Source: Marinosulfonomonas sp.
GTDB lineage: Bacteria; Pseudomonadota; Alphaproteobacteria; Rhodobacterales; Rhodobacteraceae
Direction: 5' to 3'
DNA: 7,782 nt
NCBI GenBank assembly: GCA_022712735.1
Contig: JAFLKA010000383.1
Span: 1 to 7,782, forward strand
Both the position numbers and the translations under genes were made by a program. Shown here in pieces: positions 1-6,535 of this stretch. Numbering within the stretch: position 1 is the first letter of the stretch; every line of letters begins with the position of its first letter. The notes under the pieces were generated by a model. The model saw nothing but the letters and a program-made list of their open reading frames with translations, ran no database searches and was not told the DNA's origin.

Positions 1-1187
1 ACTGCGCCAATGATCGCGCCGTAGATTGTGCCAACCCCGCCGGAGAATGACGCGCCGCCAATCACCACGGCTGCGATGACATATAGTTCGTCCAATGTGC
101 CAAGGCTGTTGGTGGCTGACCCTAACCGCGCGCTGGCGATAACCGCCGCCAATCCGCAAAGCGTGCCCATCAGCGCGAAAATCTTGACCGTGACCCAGCG
201 GGTGTTGATCCCGGCCAATTCGGCCGCCATCGGGTTGCCGCCAATGGCGTAAATATAACGGCCAAAACGGGTACGGGTGGTTAATACTGTCATCATCACA
301 CCCACAGCCATCAGCATCAAAACCGGAATGGCAAAGCCGTGGCTGATGAATATTTCATTCACCGGCGTGTCGATGTTATTGGCCGCTGCGTATTGTTTTA
401 CGATGCCTTTGGGCCAAGGATAGGCATTAACCAACAGCACAAAGCCCAGAATAAAACCGCATCCGATAGCCCCCAAAAAGGTCTCGGCCCACATCGGGCG
501 CAGCGGGAATTCAAAACGCCTGCGTTGGCGGCGTCCCTGCCATAGAATTGCAATGACAGCGAGGCAGGCAACCAGACCCACTATCCAGCTTACCGTTGCC
601 CCGACAGCACCATATGGTCCGCCCCCAAGTAAGGAGAAGGTTTCATCCACCGGCGATATGGTTTCGCCCCGCGCCAGCAGGAACGAGGCCCCGCGCCAGA
701 CAAACAGGCCACCAAGGGTGACGATAAAAGCGGGGATGCCCAGATAGGCAATCAGGTAACCGTGAAGCGCGCCGATTGTCGCTCCGATCAGCAGGCCACA
801 AGCGGCGGCAATAACCCAGATCATCGGGTGGCCCAGCCCGATCAGGTCGGGCAATATCCAGACTTGGATAATCGCCATCGACATGGCGCAAAACCCGAGG
901 ATCGATCCAACCGATAGGTCAATGTGGCGGGTGACGATCACCAGAACCATGCCCGTTGCCATCACTGCCACGGAGGCGGTTTGCACTGACAGGTTCCACA
1001 GGTTGCGCGGTGTTAAAAACGCGCCGTATCCGTTGACCACTTGGCCGTAAACATGAAACCCGATCCAGATCAAAACCAGTGCGGCGATCATACCCAACAG
1101 GCGCGCGTCAATCTCGGTGGCACGCAGGAACCGCGTGAAAGCTCCATCAGTTTTTGATTTCGCTTTTGGCGTTACCGATTTTGTCAC
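1..1187 (-). CDS. xylH: XylH-type xylose ABC transporter permease (3' end beyond window)
   Basis: Inner-membrane permease of a carbohydrate ABC importer (BPD_transp_2 family); it forms the channel that takes xylose from the XylF-type binding protein in an ATP-driven step. I translated 395 residues with no stop before the left edge. The protein is strongly hydrophobic, with a first membrane segment near residues 30-48 after a basic N-terminus. Family signatures visible are TRHIDLSVGS (86-95), GGNPMAAELAGINTR (316-330) and a glycine-rich stretch VVIGGASFSGGVGTIYGA (374-391). A long polar insert at about 216-275 makes it longer than RbsC-type permeases, as in XylH. The start is GTG at 1185-1187, chosen because an AGGAGA ribosome-binding site lies 5 bases upstream and the overlapping ATG is followed at once by TGA. 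It lies 91 bases downstream of xylF in the same direction. XylH is favoured over other sugar permeases because of the adjoining xylF, xylR and xylB genes. Confidence 0.93.
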   Translation of the reverse strand, partial: MTKSVTPKAKSKTDGAFTRFLRATEIDARLLGMIAALVLIWIGFHVYGQVVNGYGAFLTPRNLWNLSVQTASVAVMATGMVLVIVTRHIDLSVGSILGFCAMSMAIIQVWILPDLIGLGHPMIWVIAAACGLLIGATIGALHGYLIAYLGIPAFIVTLGGLFVWRGASFLLARGETISPVDETFSLLGGGPYGAVGATVSWIVGLVACLAVIAILWQGRRQRRRFEFPLRPMWAETFLGAIGCGFILGFVLLVNAYPWPKGIVKQYAAANNIDTPVNEIFISHGFAIPVLMLMAVGVMMTVLTTRTRFGRYIYAIGGNPMAAELAGINTRWVTVKIFALMGTLCGLAAVIASARLGSATNSLGTLDELYVIAAVVIGGASFSGGVGTIYGAIIGA

Positions 1188-1192
1188 ATCGA

Positions 1193-1198
1193 TCTCCT
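1193..1198 (-). promoter_or_regulatory. Ribosome-binding site of xylH, decides GTG start
   Basis: AGGAGA on the minus strand, 5 bases before the GTG at 1185-1187. An ATG occurs two bases earlier (1187-1189) but is followed directly by TGA, so it cannot start the permease frame. This makes GTG the only credible start here. Confidence 0.75.
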
Positions 1199-1230
1199 GA
1201 AGGTCTGGCGATATCGGGGTGGGTAAATTA

Positions 1231-1262
1231 AATCTGCGCCAGGTTTGAACCCAGCGCAGATT
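1231..1262 (-). terminator. Hairpin between xylF and xylH (attenuating terminator or RNA-stabilising stem)
   Basis: AATCTGCGC at 1231-1239 pairs perfectly with GCGCAGATT at 1254-1262, a 9-bp stem, and the 14-base loop can pair further (GGTT 1242-1245 with AACC 1248-1251). It sits 16 bases beyond the xylF stop codon. On the transcribed strand it is followed by a broken T-rich run (TTTAATTT), not a clean U-tract, so termination is probably partial. Stems of this kind after a binding-protein gene are known in ABC importer operons to keep the binding protein more abundant than the permease. That role is inferred here. Confidence 0.6.
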
Positions 1263-1278
1263 GTTATCTTAAGATGGA

Positions 1279-2307
1279 TTATTCGCAGCCAGCAACGCCG
1301 GCAACGGCACCTTCGCAAACTTTTTCTTTTGCGATATGACCCGCGTCAATTACGACATTGATATTGGCGGCGCTGATCGGTGTCGGCGCAAGGAAGATCG
1401 CGTTCATTTCAACGCCATTTGCCCCACCGGACCATTTTACAGCACCTTCAACTGCGCCCATTTCGGCCCCACCGGCAAGTGCCGATGCGATGTTACCAGC
1501 TGCTGCACCCAACACGCGGGAATCTTTCCAGACCGATGTGTTTTGTGTGCCGCGTGCAACGCGGTTCAGCGCTGCGTGGTCACCGTCTTGACCAGAAACA
1601 GGGATGTTCAGACCTTGGGCCGCCAGTGCTGCAATTGCACCACCTGCCATGCCGTCATTTTCCGACATCACCGCATCGACCTTGTTGTCGTTGGCGGTCA
1701 GGATCTGCTCCATGTTCTTTTGCGCATTGTCTGGCTTCCAGCCATCGGTGAATGCTTCACCAACGATTTTGATGTCACCTGATTCAACGGATGCGCCGAT
1801 CACTTCCATCATGCCTTCCAGCAGGAACGCCGCGTTCGGGTCACCCTTGTCGCCTTTGATGATGGCGTAGTTGCCTTTTGGCACAGCGGCCAGAATTGAA
1901 CGTGCAATCACGCGGCCAACTTCTTTGTTGTCAAAGGTCAGGTAGAACGCGCGTTCGTCCTCGATCAGGCGGTCATAGCCGATCACAGGGATGCCTTCGG
2001 CTGCGGCGGCATCCACAGCGGCACCAACCGAGCCTGCGTCAACAGACAGGATCACCAGCGCATTAGCGCCCTGGGCGATCAAGCTTTCGACGTCTGTCAG
2101 CTGTTTAGCGGCGGATGATTGCGCGTCGGCAGAAATATATGTGTCGCCATTTGCTTCAATGGCAGCTTTCATCGCAGCTTCGTCCGTTTTCCAGCGCTCT
2201 TCCTGAAAGTTGGACCAGCTGACGCCGATGATTTGATCCGCCGCAATAGCGGATGTTGCGATACAAGTGCTGAGCAATGCGCCAGCGATAATTCCAAGTT
2301 TCTTCAT
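1279..2307 (-). CDS. xylF: XylF-type periplasmic D-xylose-binding protein
   Basis: Substrate-binding protein of the xylose ABC importer, Peripla_BP_4 fold, 342 residues from the chosen start. A Sec signal peptide runs from a KK pair through a hydrophobic core and probably ends SAIA (19-22) before ADQ. The mature protein shows XylF-like blocks: an ERW motif near residue 38, GYDRLI, FYLTFDNKEVG, a DGW followed by PDNAQKNMEQILTANDNKVDAVMSENDGMAGGAIAALAAQGL, and SGQDGD. These align by eye with E. coli XylF in order and spacing (GQDAD, YDRMI, DAVVASNDATAGGAIQALSAQGL). The start at 2307 has GGGAGG 5 bases upstream and begins directly at the signal peptide; the in-frame ATG ten codons upstream lacks both. 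It is first in the leftward unit with xylH. The only two mature cysteines (C331 and C341) lie at the C-terminus and could form a disulfide. Confidence 0.95.
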   Translation of the reverse strand: MKKLGIIAGALLSTCIATSAIAADQIIGVSWSNFQEERWKTDEAAMKAAIEANGDTYISADAQSSAAKQLTDVESLIAQGANALVILSVDAGSVGAAVDAAAAEGIPVIGYDRLIEDERAFYLTFDNKEVGRVIARSILAAVPKGNYAIIKGDKGDPNAAFLLEGMMEVIGASVESGDIKIVGEAFTDGWKPDNAQKNMEQILTANDNKVDAVMSENDGMAGGAIAALAAQGLNIPVSGQDGDHAALNRVARGTQNTSVWKDSRVLGAAAGNIASALAGGAEMGAVEGAVKWSGGANGVEMNAIFLAPTPISAANINVVIDAGHIAKEKVCEGAVAGVAGCE

Positions 2308-2312
2308 GTGAT

Positions 2313-2318
2313 CCTCCC
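2313..2318 (-). promoter_or_regulatory. Ribosome-binding site of xylF
   Basis: GGGAGG on the minus strand, 5 bases before ATG 2305-2307. It selects the MKKLGI start over the in-frame ATG ending at 2337, which would add ten polar residues in front of the signal peptide. Confidence 0.8.
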
Positions 2319-2365
2319 AAGGATTTTTTGTAGGCACGGTAAAACCAACAGGATTCGCGTGTCGT

Positions 2366-2395
2366 TTGAAACTATGCGATATTTTAATTTAGTAA
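2366..2395 (+). promoter_or_regulatory. Weak candidate xylR promoter
   Basis: TTGAAA (2366-2371) matches the -35 consensus at 5 of 6 positions. The best -10 at an allowed distance is TAGTAA (2390-2395, 18-base spacer), a poor match of 3 of 6. If real, the -10 lies inside the operator, so XylR would also repress its own gene and the downstream propeller gene. Other positions in this AT-rich gap are possible. Confidence 0.3.
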
Positions 2396-2399
2396 TCAA
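2371..2399 (-). promoter_or_regulatory. Predicted xylF promoter, overlapped by the XylR operator
   Basis: On the minus strand, TTGATT (2394-2399) serves as a -35 box, followed by a 17-base spacer and CATAGT (2371-2376) as a -10 box. Each box matches the sigma-70 consensus at 4 of 6 positions with ideal spacing. The transcript would start near 2364, giving a leader of roughly 57 bases. The -35 box and part of the spacer lie inside the inverted repeat at 2383-2405, the geometry expected for repression by blocking RNA polymerase. Predicted by eye only. Confidence 0.55.
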
Positions 2400-2405
2400 A
2401 TTAAA
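2383..2405. promoter_or_regulatory. XylR operator 1 in the xylF/xylR gap
   Basis: TTTAATTT (2383-2390) and AAATTAAA (2398-2405) form a perfect 8-bp inverted repeat around a 7-base spacer. It is the only strong dyad in the 139-base divergent gap and covers the -35 region of the predicted xylF promoter. ROK-family XylR repressors are known to bind AT-rich inverted repeats next to their own genes and release them when xylose binds. Assignment to this XylR is inferred from position and from the similar site at 6522-6544. Confidence 0.72.
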
Positions 2406-2434
2406 TAGTGTAATGTCGATGACGACTGATGTGC

Positions 2435-2439
2435 TGGAG
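2435..2439 (+). promoter_or_regulatory. Ribosome-binding site of xylR, decides start
   Basis: TGGAG, 7 bases before ATG 2447-2449. The in-frame ATG at 2429 has no purine-rich site upstream, so the shorter 412-residue protein is preferred. Confidence 0.65.
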
Positions 2440-2446
2440 CAAAAAG

Positions 2447-3685
2447 ATGAAGATTGATCGGGTAGGTAATAATTCTGGTGGCCGCGAATTTGGCAAGAAA
2501 GCAGTGTTCACGGCTATCCGTAAACATGCGCCTGTTGCACGTATCGATATTGCGCAGGAAACCGGTCTTAGCCCCGCCACGGTTACCAGCATTACAGCTG
2601 AACTGATTGCAAAAGGTTTGATCGAAGAAACCCCTGCCGAAACGGGTCAAAACAAGGTAAAGCGGGGCCGTCCCCGTGTTGATCTACAGGTGCGCAGCAA
2701 AGCCCACCTTGTGGCGGGAATGAAGCTGTCGAATACATCAACGACGGTGGTCATTGTTGATTATGTTGGCGATAGAATCGCTGAATTCGCGACCCCGACT
2801 CCTGCTTCGGTTTTAACCGCACTAGAGGCTCGTGATTTTTTAAAGGCAACATTGTTGAGCGCATTGAAAGATGCTGGCATGTCGGTCGATCAACTGTCAG
2901 GAGTTGGCATTGGTTTGCCCGGTGTGATTGATACGCTCGCTGGCGTGATCAGATGGTCGCCGATGGTGTCTGACCGCGACGCGCCATTGACGGAAATGCT
3001 TGGGCAGGCGCTTGGCATACCTGTCTTTCTGGAAAATGACGCAAATGTAGTGGCCTTGGCCGAACAGCATTTTGGTTTGGGAAAGAACACCAAGAATTTT
3101 ATCGTCATCACTATTGAGCAGGGTGTCGGTATGGGGATTGTTATAGACGGGAAACTTATTCGGGGGATCCGGGGCAGTGTTGCGGAACTGGGGCACACCA
3201 AGGTGCAGCTGGACGGGGCGCTATGCCGATGTGGGCAGCGCGGATGTCTGGAAGCATATGTAGGTGATTTTGCGTTGCTGCGCGAGGCGGCGACAATAAT
3301 GGACCATATTATGGAACCCACCACGGCAAGCAATACGGAACAACAGATGCAGCGGCTGTTGAGCGAGGCGCGTGCAGGCAATCAGGCGGCGCTCTCGATT
3401 TTTCGGCGCGCTGGTCGTATGTTCGCAATGGGGTTGGCGAATGTGGTGAACATTTTTGCACCCGAGTTGATAATCCTGTCAGGCGAACGTATGCAGCATG
3501 ACTATCTTTATGATGAAGATGTAATACGGGATATGAATAATTCCATCGTTCAAATGGGCGGCCCGCTGCCGGATGTGCGTGTTCATAAATCAGGCGATCA
3601 GCTATGGGCGCTCGGGGCTGCAACCTGTGCGATCCAAGGGGTGACCGACGCTGTGCTAAGAGGGCTATCCAGCAATGAAGGCTAA
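2447..3685 (+). CDS. xylR: ROK-family transcriptional repressor, XylR type
   Basis: Cytoplasmic regulator, 412 residues, the usual length for ROK repressors. Residues 17-62 form a winged helix-turn-helix (AVFTAIRKHAPVARIDIAQ, then TGLSPATVTSITAELIAKGLI), followed by the RGRPR linker (73-77) common in ROK repressors. The sugar-kinase-like domain follows: GIGLPGVID (154-162), LENDAN (195-200), ELGH (247-250) and the zinc motif C260-R-C262-G-Q-R-G-C267-L-E. The usual N-terminal DxGxT phosphate-binding motif is replaced by MKLSNTST (92-99), so kinase activity is unlikely and the domain should act as a sugar sensor. It is divergent from xylF and sits between xylose genes, hence XylR; another sugar cannot be excluded from sequence alone. 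Probably autoregulated through the operator at 2383-2405. Its last 11 bases overlap the next gene. Confidence 0.9.
   Translation: MKIDRVGNNSGGREFGKKAVFTAIRKHAPVARIDIAQETGLSPATVTSITAELIAKGLIEETPAETGQNKVKRGRPRVDLQVRSKAHLVAGMKLSNTSTTVVIVDYVGDRIAEFATPTPASVLTALEARDFLKATLLSALKDAGMSVDQLSGVGIGLPGVIDTLAGVIRWSPMVSDRDAPLTEMLGQALGIPVFLENDANVVALAEQHFGLGKNTKNFIVITIEQGVGMGIVIDGKLIRGIRGSVAELGHTKVQLDGALCRCGQRGCLEAYVGDFALLREAATIMDHIMEPTTASNTEQQMQRLLSEARAGNQAALSIFRRAGRMFAMGLANVVNIFAPELIILSGERMQHDYLYDEDVIRDMNNSIVQMGGPLPDVRVHKSGDQLWALGAATCAIQGVTDAVLRGLSSNEG
3658..3664 (+). promoter_or_regulatory. Ribosome-binding site inside the xylR 3' end for the propeller gene
   Basis: AAGAGGG, 10 bases before ATG 3675-3677 and wholly inside xylR coding sequence. 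It supports the 3675 start and suggests coupled translation with xylR. Confidence 0.55.
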
Positions 3686-5231
3686 TATCGGGCTGCTGAT
3701 TATTCTGCTCTCTGGCTCTTCGGTATCCGGGCAGCCTATGTTTGAAAATATGTCGCCGGAATTGGGGATAACCCATCAATACACAGGTGGCTGGGAATAT
3801 TTTGTTGGCGGCGGCGTGGCGACGTTTGACTGTGATGGCGATCTGTTTCCCGAATTGTATATTGCTGGTGGCCAAGGCCCTGCCATGCTGTTGCGCAATA
3901 CCACACAGTCACGCGGTGCGCCCGTTTCACTAACGCCAAAAACGCCGAAACCGCTGGCGCTTACTGCGGTCACCGGTGCCTATCCGCTGGATGTTGATAG
4001 TGACGGGCAGCTTGATTTATTCATCATGCGTGTGGGCGAAAATAAACTGCTGCGTGGCGGGCCGGATTGCACATTCACCGAATTTACCGACCTTGGGTTT
4101 GACGGTCAAAACCATTGGACCATCGCCTTTTCCGCCACTTGGCAGATAGGTCGCGCCCTGCCTACCCTAGCCATCGGGAACTACGTTAACCGTGATGATC
4201 CGGACGGGCCATTCATGGCCTGTGACGATAATTTCCTGATGCGATCCACTGATGGTCGCTATATAACCACGCCGCTTTTGCCAGCCTATTGCCCGCTTTC
4301 AATGCTGTTCACAGATTGGGGTCGTCATGGCCGTGCCGACCTTCGTATCAGCAATGATCGCCATTACTATGTGCGCGGCGGGTCCGAACAATTGTGGGCG
4401 ATGCAGGATGTGCCTCGCCTTTATACCGAAGCGGACGGTTGGCATGAATACAGCCTCTGGGGGATGGGCATCGCCAGCCGCGATATTACAGGCGATGGCC
4501 GCCCCGAGGTTTTCCTAAGCTCGATGGGAGACCAGAAGCTGCAATTGCCGGACCTAACTGCAAATGGCCCAACATATCTGAACGCCCCCTATGCACAGGG
4601 TGCGACAGCGCAACGTCCCTACACGGGCGATGATGGCCGCCCGTCTACCGGCTGGCAGATCGAATTTGGCGATGTTGACAATGACGGGCGAGACGATGTG
4701 TTCATTGCAAAAGGCAACGTTGAACAAATGCCCGATAGCGCCATGCGCGATCCGAATAACCTGTTGATGCAATCGCCTGATGGCCGTTTTGCCGAACACG
4801 GCCTAACCGCTGGCATCGCCACAATGGACCGTTCACGCGGTGCCTCGCTGGCTGATCTAAACCTTGATGGTCGGCTTGATCTGGTCGTGGTGAACCGCCG
4901 TGCTAATGTCGAGACTTACCAAAACACCACCATAAATTCCGGCAACTGGCTGCTGCTTGATGTGCAGCAATCCGGCACAAACCCGCATGCAATTGGCGGG
5001 TGGATTGAACTGACGGACGGCACCACAACGTGGTCGCGCGAACTGACTGTTGGGGGTGGTCACGCCAGTGGTAATGCTTCACTCACCCACTTTGGTCTTG
5101 GCGACCCCAGCACTCTGCGCCTGCGTGTCATCTGGCCTGATGGCGATGCATCAACATGGTCCGATGTTACCGCCAATCAGATCCTGCGGGTCAGTCGTGA
5201 ATTGGATCAGCTAACGGTTGACCCACTTTAA
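3675..5231 (+). CDS. Secreted VCBS/FG-GAP repeat protein with C-terminal ASPIC/UnbV domain (CRTAC1-like)
   Basis: Exported protein of 518 residues with no known enzymatic role. A signal peptide (hydrophobic core 5-16) probably ends SVSG before QP (20-21). Repeat units with calcium-binding-like acidic loops are visible at DCDGDLFPELYIAGG (52-66), DVDSDGQLDLFI (106-117), DITGDGRPEVFL (270-281), DVDNDGRDDVFI (333-344) and DLNLDGRLDLVV (394-405), with a degenerate one near 214-226. Such repeats build a beta-propeller. The C-terminus, about 422-510, matches ASPIC/UnbV: NW (424-425), AIGGW (439-443), VGGGHASGN (459-467), FGLG (473-476), WPDG (487-490). There are 13 tryptophans. The gene overlaps xylR by 11 bases, so the two are probably co-transcribed, and it converges on the di-heme peroxidase gene. 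It has no established link to xylose; a binding, adhesion or enzyme-partner role is possible. Confidence 0.88.
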   Translation: MKANIGLLIILLSGSSVSGQPMFENMSPELGITHQYTGGWEYFVGGGVATFDCDGDLFPELYIAGGQGPAMLLRNTTQSRGAPVSLTPKTPKPLALTAVTGAYPLDVDSDGQLDLFIMRVGENKLLRGGPDCTFTEFTDLGFDGQNHWTIAFSATWQIGRALPTLAIGNYVNRDDPDGPFMACDDNFLMRSTDGRYITTPLLPAYCPLSMLFTDWGRHGRADLRISNDRHYYVRGGSEQLWAMQDVPRLYTEADGWHEYSLWGMGIASRDITGDGRPEVFLSSMGDQKLQLPDLTANGPTYLNAPYAQGATAQRPYTGDDGRPSTGWQIEFGDVDNDGRDDVFIAKGNVEQMPDSAMRDPNNLLMQSPDGRFAEHGLTAGIATMDRSRGASLADLNLDGRLDLVVVNRRANVETYQNTTINSGNWLLLDVQQSGTNPHAIGGWIELTDGTTTWSRELTVGGGHASGNASLTHFGLGDPSTLRLRVIWPDGDASTWSDVTANQILRVSRELDQLTVDPL

Positions 5232-6535
5232 TCGACAGGCAATCCGCTGGGCACCCTATCGGGAATTCCAAGCCGTCCATATAGGCTGACTTCATCTCGC
5301 AGCGCTGCTAAAAATTCCAAGATCGCAATGATCTCGGCGTCATTCAACCCCACAGGAACCAATTCATTCGCAGCTGCAATCAACGCCACTTCTTCGGGAG
5401 AATCCAGTATTGTCCAATCCTGTGCCCCCGCCAATTCCGGCAGAATTGCTTGGGTTCGGTCATATCCCATCAACCCCGCAACAGGGTCCAGATGGTGGCG
5501 TACCACCGCCTCCAATGTCGCATAAGCCCCGTCATGGCCATATGGTCCGGTGTCGGTGATATTGCGCAGACTGGGCGTGCGAAAACGGTAGGCATCCGCA
5601 GCAAACCCAGTCACCCGCATCCGCCCTACATCGCGGTGATGGTTTTCAAATCGCGCGGCTTTACCCGGCCCGATCTGTGGCATGGCGATGGCGTGAAAAT
5701 CGTGATCGGTCTGGAATCGCCCCGCGTGGCAGGCCGAACATCCGGCCTTGCCATAAAACAAGTCACGCCCCACTTCTGCCGTGGCCTCTAGCGGCTCACC
5801 TGCCAGATATCGGTCAAACGCACTGTTATCCGCCCGCCATTCATACGCTATGAAATCTGCAATCACGTTGGATATATCGGTGAACCTGATGTCACGCTGC
5901 CCGATCACCGCGTTAAACATCACTCGATATTCCGGCATATCGGCAACCCGACCGGCGATAATATCCCACGCGCCACCCTGATGTGCCAAAAACCCCTGAC
6001 GCACGGCTTGGGCCACATCGTTTTCCGAATAATGCCCAGACATTTCATCGCCCGACAGCACCGGAAACATCGCCTGTGCCGATAAAATACCGCTAAATCC
6101 TTGCACCATTTCATCATCCAGCGGGGTGCGGATGCCTGACGGGCGCGTGGTATCGACCTGCAATCGCCCATCGTGAAACAGCGCGGTGAATTCGGAGGCG
6201 CCCAGATTGAACAGCGCCGGTGCATTTCGCCCAATCCGTTGTTCTGGTGTGTTATCAGGGTCAATGCGCCGATCAGGGCCAATGCCAATGCCGCCTTCGC
6301 CCAAAGCCAACGAAACCCCGTCGGATGTGCCGAACTTTGGATGGTGGCACGTGGCGCAGGACGTATTTTTGTTGCCGCTTAGTATTGGGTCGTAAAATAA
6401 CAACTGCCCCAGTTTAATCTGCGCCTCTGACGCCTGCATAAACACTGCTGGCGCGAATTCTTGTGCCACCAATGTGCCCGACAATGTCAAACCAAACACG
6501 CCAGCCCAGATCAATTGTTGATTTAATTTTATCAT
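5228..6535 (-). CDS. Periplasmic di-heme cytochrome c peroxidase, MauG/CcpA family
   Basis: Exported c-type di-heme protein, 435 residues. The signal peptide (MIKLNQQ, then a hydrophobic core) probably ends TLVA before QE (25-26). Heme sites are C60-A-T-C63-H64 and C266-S-A-C269-H270, as in bacterial cytochrome c peroxidases and MauG. Other family features are RNAPALFN (103-110), FHDGR (120-124), EM (142-143), RFRTPSLRNITDTGPYGHDG (317-336) and TLEAVV (340-345). The usual FWDGR tryptophan is histidine here (H121), and an insert rich in Gly, Asp and Pro lies at about 79-100. Family members reduce hydrogen peroxide or oxidise residues of a partner protein; which applies is unclear. Start 6535 was chosen for the signal peptide; no clear ribosome-binding site precedes it, and a GTG at 6553 is an alternative. 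The second operator covers its start codon. Its 3' end overlaps the convergent propeller gene by 4 bases. Confidence 0.88.
   Translation of the reverse strand: MIKLNQQLIWAGVFGLTLSGTLVAQEFAPAVFMQASEAQIKLGQLLFYDPILSGNKNTSCATCHHPKFGTSDGVSLALGEGGIGIGPDRRIDPDNTPEQRIGRNAPALFNLGASEFTALFHDGRLQVDTTRPSGIRTPLDDEMVQGFSGILSAQAMFPVLSGDEMSGHYSENDVAQAVRQGFLAHQGGAWDIIAGRVADMPEYRVMFNAVIGQRDIRFTDISNVIADFIAYEWRADNSAFDRYLAGEPLEATAEVGRDLFYGKAGCSACHAGRFQTDHDFHAIAMPQIGPGKAARFENHHRDVGRMRVTGFAADAYRFRTPSLRNITDTGPYGHDGAYATLEAVVRHHLDPVAGLMGYDRTQAILPELAGAQDWTILDSPEEVALIAAANELVPVGLNDAEIIAILEFLAALRDEVSLYGRLGIPDRVPSGLPVD

Noticed and set aside
1225..1233. AAATTAAAT beside the xylF/xylH hairpin resembles one half of the XylR operator
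   Set aside because: There is no matching TTAATT half at the required 9-base distance, so it is an isolated AT-rich half-site.
1336..1870. Open frames on the plus strand opposite xylF, up to 148 codons
   Set aside because: They are antisense to a clearly recognised gene, overlap one another in different frames, and have no ribosome-binding site or family features.
2251..2268. Possible lipoprotein signal (L-S-T-C) in the XylF signal peptide
   Set aside because: The residue before the cysteine is Thr, which is unsuitable for a lipobox, and a clear signal-peptidase I site SAIA/ADQ follows.
2308..2337. Longer XylF start ten codons upstream
   Set aside because: It would put polar residues ahead of the signal peptide, and the GGGAGG site lies inside that extension, next to the later ATG.
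2890..3381. 163-codon open frame on the minus strand inside xylR
   Set aside because: Rich in Ser, Pro and Cys with no motif, fully inside the convincing ROK gene; a frame shadow.
3309..3875. 188-codon minus-strand frame spanning the xylR/propeller junction
   Set aside because: It lies opposite two well-supported genes and has no recognisable domain or start signal.
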